DNA of 12,238 nucleotides, taken from contig JALLAZ010000765.1 in NCBI GenBank assembly GCA_036939755.1, positions 1 to 12,238 of the forward strand, given 5' to 3'. The notes under the pieces are model-generated. The model ran no database searches. It was not told the DNA's origin and saw only the letters and a list, made by a program, of their open reading frames with translations. Every line of letters begins with the position of its first letter. Within the stretch, counting starts at the first letter, position 1. The stretch is from Stephanodiscus triporus (Eukaryota; Bacillariophyta; Thalassiosirophyceae; Thalassiosirales; Thalassiosiraceae). The translations under genes were made by a program, and so were the position numbers. Of the stretch, positions 1 through 6,380 are shown piece by piece.

Positions 1-2
1 TA

Positions 3-332
3 GACGAACTAACCAAGGACCTAGTGGGCAACTGGAATACAAGATACTCCAAGAACTTGTTCCCCCCGGCCAAATCCTTTGATGGAGGACATGTCAACAG
101 TGACAAAAATCGTCACATACCGTCAGACAAATATCACCAGGTACCTCTATTAGAGAACCTAGTGCGCATGTTTGAACAAAAGTTCAATCATCTGTGTATC
201 GACAGCGTTTGGCTGCTTCAGAAGGAGAGGAATAACGACGGGTTTCCGGGCTGGCATCGGGACTTCGCACTTGGGCAAAAGATTACAACTACAATTGTCA
301 TTAACGTTGGATCTTATACATCCTCAGGTTAA
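3..332 (+). CDS. Partial 2OG-Fe(II) oxygenase-like protein, C-terminal end (start lies left of the window)
   Basis: The frame is open from the first complete codon at position 3 to TAA at 330-332, giving about 109 residues; the true start is off the left edge. A segment reading DGFPGWHRDF is followed by a hydrophobic beta-like stretch (TTTIVINVG). The His (255-257) and Asp (261-263) two residues apart, placed before a strand, look like the HxD metal pair of the double-stranded beta-helix 2OG/Fe(II) oxygenases. The family's second His and the Arg that binds 2-oxoglutarate should lie downstream and are missing, because the frame ends only 19 codons after the Asp codon. It is therefore a truncated or decayed copy, or an exon whose continuation I cannot find. 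A GTTAAG at 328-333 could be a donor, but DNA beyond 394 belongs to a gene on the other strand. Substrate unknown. From memory, similar sequences recur in diatom gene sets, which would fit a mobile or multicopy family; this is unverified. Confidence 0.4.
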   Translation, partial: DELTKDLVGNWNTRYSKNLFPPAKSFDGGHVNSDKNRHIPSDKYHQVPLLENLVRMFEQKFNHLCIDSVWLLQKERNNDGFPGWHRDFALGQKITTTIVINVGSYTSSG

Positions 333-393
333 GGACATCTAATTTTAGTGATACTATTGAATGAAATATTAATAATATTCACGCCCATCTCCA

Positions 394-1020
394 CTACTTC
401 TCCTCGGCCCCTGCTGCATGCTTCTTCTCATCGTCATCAGCTGAAAGTTTCTTCTCCTCAGCCTTGGCATCGGCTGCGCGTTTCTTCTTCATCGTACATT
501 CTAAGCGAAAAATGTCAGCTTCGAGGTTCTGCTCAAATGCATCGGCTTCGCGTTTCAACTTCTGCCTACGTTCTGCTAGATAAATGCATGTTGCGCAGGT
601 GCAGGGTAACAATTCTCCCCCAATCGTTCCAAGCTCAAACTGCGGTTTCTTCGGAGTGGCCAGTGCAGATGTGTCAGCTATTGAAGGAGTTCCCTGCGCG
701 ATCGCCTGCGACGATGGAAGAAGGTCAACGTAGATGCGATGACTCGACGAATGCTGCAATCGCTTGGCAATCACCTCATCGCGGACATGAGGAGTTGCCG
801 GGCGGCCAATTGCTGCCCTAAAATCCGCAACAGGAGGGAAAAGGGAGTTATATTCTTCGGCGTCCACCACGTCCCAACGGTCAAGGGGGAGGCGCTTGAT
901 AATCCTTTCGCCACACATCTGGCAAGGGCGATTGCCATGAACATCACTGTCCATGACAAACGTGCAGGTTCCGCACTTGAAGAGCATGATGATGTTATTT
1001 ATTAGGGAGAGTGGAGGCAT
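394..1020 (-). CDS. Small zinc-ribbon protein with a second Cys cluster and a charged coiled-coil tail; function unknown
   Basis: This is a 208-residue uninterrupted frame. Near the N-terminus C16-x2-C19 and C33-x2-C36 make a compact C4 zinc ribbon. A second cluster, C140-x-C142-x2-C145, precedes a tail from about residue 147 rich in Lys, Glu, Ala and Arg that should form a helix or coiled coil. The middle contains no domain I recognise. Met12 (ATG at 985-987) also has A at -3 and places the ribbon right at the N-terminus, so translation could start there instead of at Met1. The gene converges on the oxygenase-like fragment, with only 61 bp between their stops. Its upstream side opens directly onto the palindrome array that starts about 28 bp away. 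A zinc-ribbon DNA- or RNA-binding role is a guess from the ribbon alone. The opposite-strand frames overlapping it show no such motifs. Confidence 0.5.
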   Translation of the reverse strand: MPPLSLINNIIMLFKCGTCTFVMDSDVHGNRPCQMCGERIIKRLPLDRWDVVDAEEYNSLFPPVADFRAAIGRPATPHVRDEVIAKRLQHSSSHRIYVDLLPSSQAIAQGTPSIADTSALATPKKPQFELGTIGGELLPCTCATCIYLAERRQKLKREADAFEQNLEADIFRLECTMKKKRAADAKAEEKKLSADDDEKKHAAGAEEK

Positions 1021-1047
1021 TATGGATAGTCTACGCTGCCAATATTG

Positions 1048-1136
1048 TGATTATGGATAATATGTACTTATTATGCATAATATTGGGGGTCAACGCCATG
1101 GTATTATCCATAATAAGTACATATTATCCATAATCA
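1048..1136. repeat. 35-bp near-perfect inverted repeat (long hairpin) at the gene-proximal edge of the palindrome array
   Basis: The arm at 1048-1082 is the reverse complement of 1102-1136 with 34 of 35 positions matching; the one difference is GCAT against GGAT in the second core. The spacer is 19 bp (1083-1101) and GC-richer than its surroundings. Each arm carries two ATTATGGATAAT-type cores 20 bp apart. The structure could extrude as a cruciform or fold as a hairpin in RNA. It lies 28 bp upstream of the first ATG of the zinc-ribbon gene. Confidence 0.85.
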
Positions 1137-1427
1137 TTGATGTACGTATTATCGATAATACATAAAAATTCACCTATTATAGATAATACGTGGTTCATGT
1201 ATTATCGATAATACGTAAAAAGCTACTTAGTATCGATAATCATTGGTGTACCTATTATCGATAATCATAAAAATAACCACTGATTATAGATAATCCATGG
1301 TGTATGTATTATCTATAATACGTAAAAATCTACATATTATCGATAATCATTGGTGTACTGATTATCGATTATACGTAAAGAGCCACCTATTATCAATAAT
1401 CATTACACCAATGATTATATAGATAAT
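1123..1427. repeat. Tandem array of 12 ATTATCGATAAT-type palindromes with a 53-bp higher-order period
   Basis: Twelve 12-bp cores, mostly ATTATCGATAAT with single-base variants, start at 1123, 1148, 1176, 1201, 1229, 1254, 1283, 1308, 1336, 1361, 1389 and 1414 (the last is 14 bp). The start-to-start steps alternate 25 and 28 (one is 29), so the true unit is a 53-bp dimer repeated about six times. Two linker types alternate: a 13-bp CATTGGTGTA-like linker and a 16-17-bp ACGTAAAAATCTAC-like linker. Linkers differ more than cores and spacing, which suggests that the cores and their distances are what is kept. At the right end the linker (TACACCAATG near 1404) appears in inverted orientation. No reading frame with any family signature covers it. 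Confidence 0.9.
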
Positions 1428-1446
1428 ACGTACACCACTGAATAAG

Positions 1447-1487
1447 CAAAAAGGGGGGAGCACCAACCAAAATTGGCACCCTTTTTG
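1447..1487. repeat. Small nested hairpin
   Basis: CAAAAAGGG at 1447-1455 pairs with CCCTTTTTG at 1479-1487, and the loop contains the perfect palindrome CCAAAATTGG (1467-1476). It lies just beyond the palindrome array. It may be a fold-back end of a small element or chance; no partner copy is seen in the window. Confidence 0.45.
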
Positions 1488-1813
1488 ATGGATTATGAAT
1501 AATCAATTCCCACGTAGTATGTATAATCATATTCGGATTATGGATAATCATCATTTTGGATATTAGGTGTAACAGATCTCTGAAAAGAGAAGAAAAGTTT
1601 TTTCGAAGATATTCTAACCCAGTATGGTACATACTTACCATACTGTGGTTTCTGACACACATGCCCAATCATTACAGTCAATCTGCCAAGCCTGTTAGAC
1701 TGTTAACTGTTAACTGTTAACTGGAGGTATTGTCAACATGAAAATTCAAAAGTTTTCCCAAATTTGTTAACAGTTGCACATCAGCATTGCAATAGCCCCT
1801 AAATTTCCATGAC
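1488..1813. other. AT-rich spacer without a recognisable gene
   Basis: Two further array-like cores occur at 1492-1503 (ATTATGAATAAT) and 1537-1548 (ATTATGGATAAT), so the array fades out rather than ending sharply. A 7-bp repeat (CTGTTAA) occurs three times in a row around 1700-1722. The only frame of note (minus strand, 91 codons, running back into the array) has biased composition and no motif. I see no gene here. Confidence 0.6.
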
Positions 1814-2075
1814 AAACTATTGTGCCATGAGAGGATCAAACCCATCTCAATTTAGTTGATGGAAATTTTGAATACACAGGACAGGGACCTTTGATAAACC
1901 ACATGAACATAATGGTAACAAAGACGAGTACACCAAATGTGCAGAAACTATTGTGCCATGAGAGGATCAAACCCACTTCAATTTAGTTGATGGAAATTTT
2001 GAATACACAGGACAGGGACCTTTGGTTAACCTCATGAACATAATGGTAACAAAGACGAGTACACCAAATGTGCAG
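1814..2075. repeat. 131-bp tandem direct duplication (two copies)
   Basis: Copy one spans 1814-1944 and copy two 1945-2075. They are nearly identical; the visible differences are CATCTCAA against CACTTCAA in the first third and GATAAACCACA against GGTTAACCTCA near the middle. The period is 131 bp, not a multiple of three, and stops occur in all frames read through a full unit, so it is not a coding repeat as it stands. The inverted words AAATTTCCAT (1801-1810) and ATGGAAATTT (1859-1868) bracket the first part. The few differences suggest a fairly recent duplication. Confidence 0.9.
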
Positions 2076-2374
2076 AAATATTAGAATACTCCCCGACGCT
2101 ATTATAGATCCAGAATTAAGTCAAGTTGCTCAAATAAGATATGGTGCTGATATGTACTCAAACTAAAGTTTTCATTCCTACTCGCAAAAAATAAATACCA
2201 GAGCAAAAGGATTGTTTTCGTCAACCAGATTCCTCTACCACTAAAATATTTTAAGGACGATATTATGTGATTGCTTAAAATACAATGGACCCCTGGCCTT
2301 CCCCTCTCTGACTGTAAATTGTCATCAACAAAAATGCCATCTTTTCTGACCCAACCCTTACAAAAAGCACGCAC
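2076..2374. other. Downstream region of the DnaJ gene (probable 3' UTR and spacer)
   Basis: This stretch follows the DnaJ stop codon on the minus strand and is AT-rich, in sharp contrast to the GC-rich coding block. A 90-codon minus-strand frame is present but has no family features and lies in the expected 3' UTR. I see no separate gene and no confident poly(A) signal. Confidence 0.5.
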
Positions 2375-3931
2375 CTATGACTGCTGGCATTGCACCTGAC
2401 CCGGCCCTCCCTCTTCGTCATCGTCCGAATCGTGTTCGTTGTCGCGAGTTGCCGCGCCCCCTTTCCCAAAATTTTTGACATCGGCTTGCTCCAAGTGCAC
2501 CACCTCCACCTTGTCCTCGTCGTACGATACGTCCATGGCAGGACGAGGCAACAGCTTCCTCAGCTCCTTCACCGCCTTATTACTCAGCTCGCCGTCCGTG
2601 GGGAATTCCACCCGGAAAAGCACGTATAGATTCCCCTTGATGAAAGGATTGCCATGACTCGGCATGCCCTCGTTCGGGACGATCTTAACGTACGGGTGAC
2701 TCGCGCTAGCCTCCGGCTTAATGATTTCCCCCGGTTTGGATTTGATGGCCAGCTCCCTCCCGTCCAGGTGCGTTATCATCCACTCGAACCCCGTCAGCGC
2801 CTCGTTCAGGCTGAGCGTCTTCGTGATTAGGAGGTCTGCGCCCTTGCGCTTGAATACCTCGTGCTCCTTCTCCTGGATTATGAAGTTCACGTCCCCCGGC
2901 TCCATGTTCGGCTTCTCGTCGGCCATGCCCCGGAAGGCTATTTTCTGGTTGTGTTCCATCCCCTTGTCAACGTGCACCTCGAGTATCTTCCGCTCCTTCT
3001 TCCGGGTGAACATGTACCCCGTCCCCCCGCACTCACCGCACCGTCGCTGCACCTGCTGGACCATCCCCAGCGCGATTTGGCGCAGCTCGATGACCACGCC
3101 CTGCCCGTCGCACGCCGTGCACATCTTCGACTCTCCGACGATGACCTGCCGGTTGATGGCGATCTTGGCCGTCTTTCCGTTGTACAGGTCCTCGAGGCTC
3201 ACCTTCAGCGGGTGGTTCACGCTCTCGGACTTGCGCGGTCCCTGCTGCCGTCCGCCCCTGCCGCCCCCGCCGAAGAACATGGAGAAGAGGTCGTCGCCGC
3301 CCCCGCCCCCTCCGCCGCCGTCGCCTAGTCCCTCGAGCCCGAACTTATCGTACCTCGCCCGCTTCTCTTTGTCGGACAGCACCTCGTACGCGGCCGACAC
3401 CTCCTTGAACTTGTGCTCGTCCCCCCCCTTGTCGGGATGGTGCTGCACGGCGAGCTTGCGGTAAGCCTTCTTGATCTCCTTCTCGTCGGCGCCCTTCGAG
3501 ACCTGAGCGTTTCGCGAGAGGATTATTATTTTGGGGCACATGGGAGAGGAGGATGCCAAACGGTCGGGGTTGAGAGACGACTATCTAGTAAAGCCAAGGA
3601 GACATTCGCGCCGTCCACTCCTCTCATTCTTTCCCCTAATCCGATTTCTTCGACGACAATATCCGCCGGAGGCAGACATTCGATCATGTACAATAACTTC
3701 GTTCGAATGATATTTCTCGCCACTGGGTCAATTCCGATCCGGGGGCGGCGTGCGCTCCAAAATGCACAAACCACATCGACTATAATATAATATATCGCGG
3801 CGAAAAGAACGATCGGTCATTTTTTCGTCCCTCCCGCGATCCGAAATCGAAATCGGGGCGGAGACTCCCGGGCGCGAAAGGGGTGGACCGGGGGGATGGG
3901 GAGCGAGAGGAGAAGAAGACGATCCGAAACG

Positions 3932-3962
<31 letters not shown>

Positions 3963-4159
3963 GAGAGATAAAATAATACAACAAAAACGACACACGCACG
4001 CCCAACAAAAAAAAAACTCACGCCCAACGTCTCGTAGAGCTTGGTGGTGTCGACGTCCTGACCGCCTCCTCCTCCTCCTCCTCCACGACGACGCGATCCG
4101 CCGCCGGATCCGCCGTGCATGCCGGCGAAGTGCTCGAACGGATCTCCCCCGAAGAACAT
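2375..4159 (-). CDS. DNAJA: Type I DnaJ/Hsp40 co-chaperone (DNAJA/Ydj1 type), two exons, reduced zinc domain, CaaX C-terminus
   Basis: Exon 1 is 4159-4022 and exon 2 is 3502-2375, giving 421 residues (family about 400-420). The phase-0 splice rebuilds a perfect J-domain start, KLYETLG then [17 protein letters not shown]. It begins [13 protein letters not shown], followed by a Gly/Arg linker; ATG at 4159 has A at -3. The J domain spans about 38-105 with HPD at 68-70. A Gly/Phe region with an FGGGG run follows, then the client-binding beta domains. Type I proteins carry four CxxCxGxG motifs; here only C174/C177 and C201/C204 exist, with the 23-residue spacing expected of motifs 2 and 3. Motifs 1 and 4, which together make the other zinc centre, are absent. 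The C-terminus CQQS (418-421) is a CaaX box for farnesylation, as in Ydj1 and DNAJA1. It should stimulate the Hsp70 ATPase and deliver clients in the cytosol and at ER membranes. It is divergent from the reductase gene. Confidence 0.93.
3503..4021 (-). other. DnaJ intron, 519 nt, GTGAGT...CAG
   Basis: On the minus strand the donor GTGAGT starts at 4021 and the acceptor CAG ends at 3503; removing it joins TTG GGC to GTC in frame and restores the J domain. It is longer than the other two introns in the window (175 and 86 nt). It holds a 29-nt homopolymer and a duplicated 10-mer next to the donor, described separately. Reading on without splicing breaks the J-domain consensus immediately, which supports the call. 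Confidence 0.9.
3932..3960. repeat. 29-nt poly(C) tract (poly(G) in the DnaJ pre-mRNA), inside the intron
   Basis: An uninterrupted run of 29 C follows GATCCGAAACG and is followed by GGGAGAGATA. In the sense orientation of the DnaJ gene this is G29, which can form G-quadruplexes, with an i-motif on the other strand. Length polymorphism and sequencing error are both expected here, so the exact count should not be trusted. Confidence 0.9.
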
Positions 4160-4594
4160 GCTTTTTTTGTTGCGGGGTCGATGCGGATGTATTTTTTATT
4201 GTGCGATCGCTCGGAGCTCGGAGGAAGGTCGGCGGGCGAGCAATGCCGGAAACCGGGATGGCGGGCTCGGCCGGTGCCCGAGCTTAGAATATGTGGTATC
4301 GTAGTGTGTGGTGGTGGCGGAGCACGTGGCGTGTGGTCGTCCGGAAAAGGCGGGAAATCAACTTTGGAATTCATATATTTAGAGATACGTACACTCGCTC
4401 CCCCCCGCCCCCCGCCCATCTCCAGACCACCTTCGACATCGATCGATCGATCACTATCGATCAACACAACTCCTGCGCGCACTCCGCCGGCCTCCCGCCC
4501 GACCACCGAACCCGGCCACATCCATCCCCAGAAGAACGGAGATCCCACCCCCGCCGCCCACGCAGAATTATCGAGATTAAACGACGGCGAAGTC
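4160..4594. promoter_or_regulatory. Divergent promoter region between the DnaJ (-) and dihydropteridine reductase (+) genes
   Basis: The two predicted start codons face away from each other with 435 bp between them, which must hold both 5' UTRs and both promoters. Visible elements are CACGTG (4323-4328, a G-box/E-box palindrome), an AT-rich TATA-like stretch around 4372-4382, and ATCGATCGATCGATC-type repeats at about 4437-4464. I find no clear heat-shock element of alternating GAA/TTC blocks. The plus-strand frame of the reductase is open through all of this region, so an upstream start cannot be formally excluded. Confidence 0.55.
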
Positions 4595-4679
4595 ATGGCG
4601 GCGAGAATTCCGATGACGAGGATGATGATGATGTCGTCGTCCGGGATGGCCACGACGATGGTCACGACGATGGCCAAAA

Positions 4680-4714
<35 letters not shown>

Positions 4715-6296
4715 TTCGCGTGCCCCTCGTCGACCGCCGCGCGAAGACGATGGTCGTCCCTGGCGCGCCGTCCGCCGCCCGCGTTCCCGACGTCGTCGTC
4801 GATCCGAGAATGCCTCGAAAACGACGACGACGACCGCCGCCGCGCGTCGCATCATCGTAGGCCGCGCTCGTCGTCGTCGTCGTCGCCGCCGCAGCAGCAG
4901 CAGAGGAGGCGATTCGCACGCGATCGCGGGGGGAGGCGGGGTCACCTCCCCCGCGGCGGCGGCTCCTCCTCCTCCTCCCCCCGCGGGAACGACGACGGCA
5001 GCAATCGTCGCGGCAGCAGACGCGGCGGGATCAACGACGGAGGGGGGGGGGACTACGACAACAGCGTCGAGAACGGCGGCGGCGGCGGCGGCCGACGATC
5101 ATCATCGTCGCGATACGACGAGCGTTCCTTCGACCGTCACGACCGCGTCGTGGAACGCTTCGGGGGCGCGAGGGGTAACGACGACGACTACGACTACGAC
5201 GACGACTACGAAAGGAACGTCCTTGTCGTCGGCTCGTCCGGCGCCCTCGGTAGGGCCCTGACGTCGCGCTTCTCCTCGGGGAAGTCGCGAGGCGGGGGCG
5301 GCGGTCTCGGCGGTCGATGGAACGTCGTGGGCGCCGACGTCGTGCCTCCGCGTACGGAAGACGACGGCGGGAGATTGATCGAGCACGTCCTCCTGCCGGC
5401 GTCGGGATCGTTGTCCGACCTCGCGGAGGCGTTGCATCGGGGAGTGTCGGCATACGTCCGGGGGGGGGGGAGGGGCGGCGGCGGCGGCGGCGACGGCGGG
5501 GGCGGGAGGAGGAGGACGCCCTCGTCGTCGTTGATGCTGGACGCGGTCGTCGTCGCGTCGGGGGGATGGGCCGGGGACGTCGCGCCCGCGAGCGAAGGAT
5601 ACGACGACGACGACGACGACGACGGCGAGGCGTACGCGAGGCGGAGCGCGGAGGTGTGCGATCGAATGATGAGGATGAATTACTATCCCGTCGTGGCGGG
5701 GAGTCTCGTCGGTCGTCGATTCGTGAAGAGAGGCGGTGAGTTGTTCATCCTTATTTTTTTTTCCCCCCCCGTTCGCGACCGACGCGCCGTTTTTCGTTCG
5801 ACGCCATTTCACTCTATCCCTCTTCCCCCCCTCTTTCTCATCCCCGTTTTTTTGTTCACAAAAATGCGCCCCCTCCCCTCCCCTCCCCTCCTCTCCCCTC
5901 CCCCGTACAGGACTATTCGTCATGATCGGCGCCTCCGCCGCCCTGTCGCCGACGCCCGGGATGCTCGGGTACGGCTCCGCCAAGTCCGCCGCCCATCATT
6001 ACCTCCGATCGTGGGGTCCGGAAATGCGCGAGGGGAACGACGTGACAGCGGTGGGCGTGCTCCCCCTGATGTTGGACACCCCCGCGAATCGCGCGATGCT
6101 CGACGACGACCGCGGCGACAGGGACGGCGACGACGACAAGTACAGCAAGATGGTGAAGCCGATGCACATCGCCAACGAGATCGGGGAGTGGATCAAGCAC
6201 CCCCGCCTGCGTCCGCACTCGGGGAGTTTGGTCAAGGTCATCGCGAAGAATAGGAAGGACGGGAGCGGCGGCGCGGCGTTTCATTTGGTCCGTTGA
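4595..6296 (+). CDS. QDPR: Quinoid dihydropteridine reductase (SDR family) with a ~205-residue low-complexity N-terminal extension, two exons
   Basis: Exons 4595-5735 and 5911-6296 join in phase 1 to give 508 residues; animal enzymes have about 240. The core begins near residue 207: Rossmann start NVLVVGSSGALG (Gly213, 216, 219), Asp248 after the second strand for NADH binding, the family hallmark ASGGWAG (Trp325), catalytic Tyr401-x3-Lys405 in GMLGYGSAK, and the LDTPANR segment near 435-441. The enzyme reduces quinonoid dihydrobiopterin to tetrahydrobiopterin with NADH, recycling the cofactor of aromatic amino acid hydroxylases. The N-terminal part is Thr-, Ser-, Arg-, Gly- and Asp-rich with RGG-like pieces. 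It may include an organelle transit peptide (MAARIP..., Arg/Ser-rich, no acidic residues until about residue 70), but there is no good hydrophobic core for an ER signal. A Gly-rich insert (about 290-307) and an acidic run (about 336-343) sit within the core. ATG at 4595 has G at -3 and +4. Confidence 0.88.
4679..4702 (+). repeat. (ACG)8 trinucleotide microsatellite inside the reductase coding region
   Basis: Eight perfect ACG units encode Thr8 in the N-terminal extension. Imperfect GAC/TCG-type runs continue through 4860-5220 and around 5600-5625, where they give Ser, Arg and Asp tracts. Length change in multiples of three would be tolerated here. Confidence 0.9.
5736..5910 (+). other. Dihydropteridine reductase intron, 175 nt, GTGAGT...CAG
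   Basis: The donor GTGAGT is at 5736-5741; the acceptor is TACAG ending at 5910, preceded by a long pyrimidine tract of CCCCTC repeats (about 5868-5904). Splicing in phase 1 restores KRGGLFVMIGASAAL, matching the family's GG(L/F) strand before the catalytic Tyr. Confidence 0.92.
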
Positions 6297-6380
6297 GAGA
6301 AAAAAAGCGGGATTTAATATTGTATCGTTCGTGGGTTTTCGGGGATGCGCCGTAAATTCAAATAGACATTCTTCCTACTA

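Noticed and set aside
348..821. Plus-strand frame of 157 codons opposite the zinc-ribbon gene
   Set aside because: It is antisense to a frame with an ordered C4 zinc ribbon, and its own sequence is irregular with no motif.
1123..1427. CRISPR-like array
   Set aside because: The host is eukaryotic, the cores are 12-bp palindromes, the linkers are similar to each other rather than unique spacers, and no cas-like gene is near.
1393..1668. Minus-strand frame of 91 codons
   Set aside because: It runs through palindromic repeats and has no protein-like features.
1814..1870. tRNA-like GGGTTTGATCC word on the minus strand of the 131-bp repeat
   Set aside because: Stems for the T arm and acceptor do not pair and no D or anticodon arm can be drawn.
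2102..2374. Minus-strand frame of 90 codons after the DnaJ stop
   Set aside because: It is best explained as 3' UTR; there is no motif or clear start context.
2721..3464. Long plus-strand frame of 247 codons opposite DnaJ exon 2
   Set aside because: It is the antisense shadow of a fully recognisable DnaJ coding sequence.
3539..3559. Alternative DnaJ start [10 protein letters not shown] on exon 2 alone
   Set aside because: It would remove the first helix of the J domain; splicing to exon 1 restores KLYETLG and the full domain.
4115..4594. In-frame upstream extension of the reductase to an ATG at 4115
   Set aside because: It would overlap DnaJ exon 1 in antisense and adds sequence without features; the ATG at 4595 has better context.
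4160..4594. Heat-shock element ahead of the DnaJ gene
   Set aside because: I looked for alternating GAA/TTC blocks with 2-bp spacing; only an adjacent GAATTC was found, which does not fit.
4018..4677. Minus-strand frame of 219 codons across the divergent promoter
   Set aside because: It overlaps the DnaJ first exon and promoter, and its runs come from GC-rich repeats.
5102..5983. Minus-strand frame of 293 codons opposite the reductase
   Set aside because: It contains long Val, Ala and Pro runs mirroring the Asp/Gly repeats of the true frame and crosses the intron.
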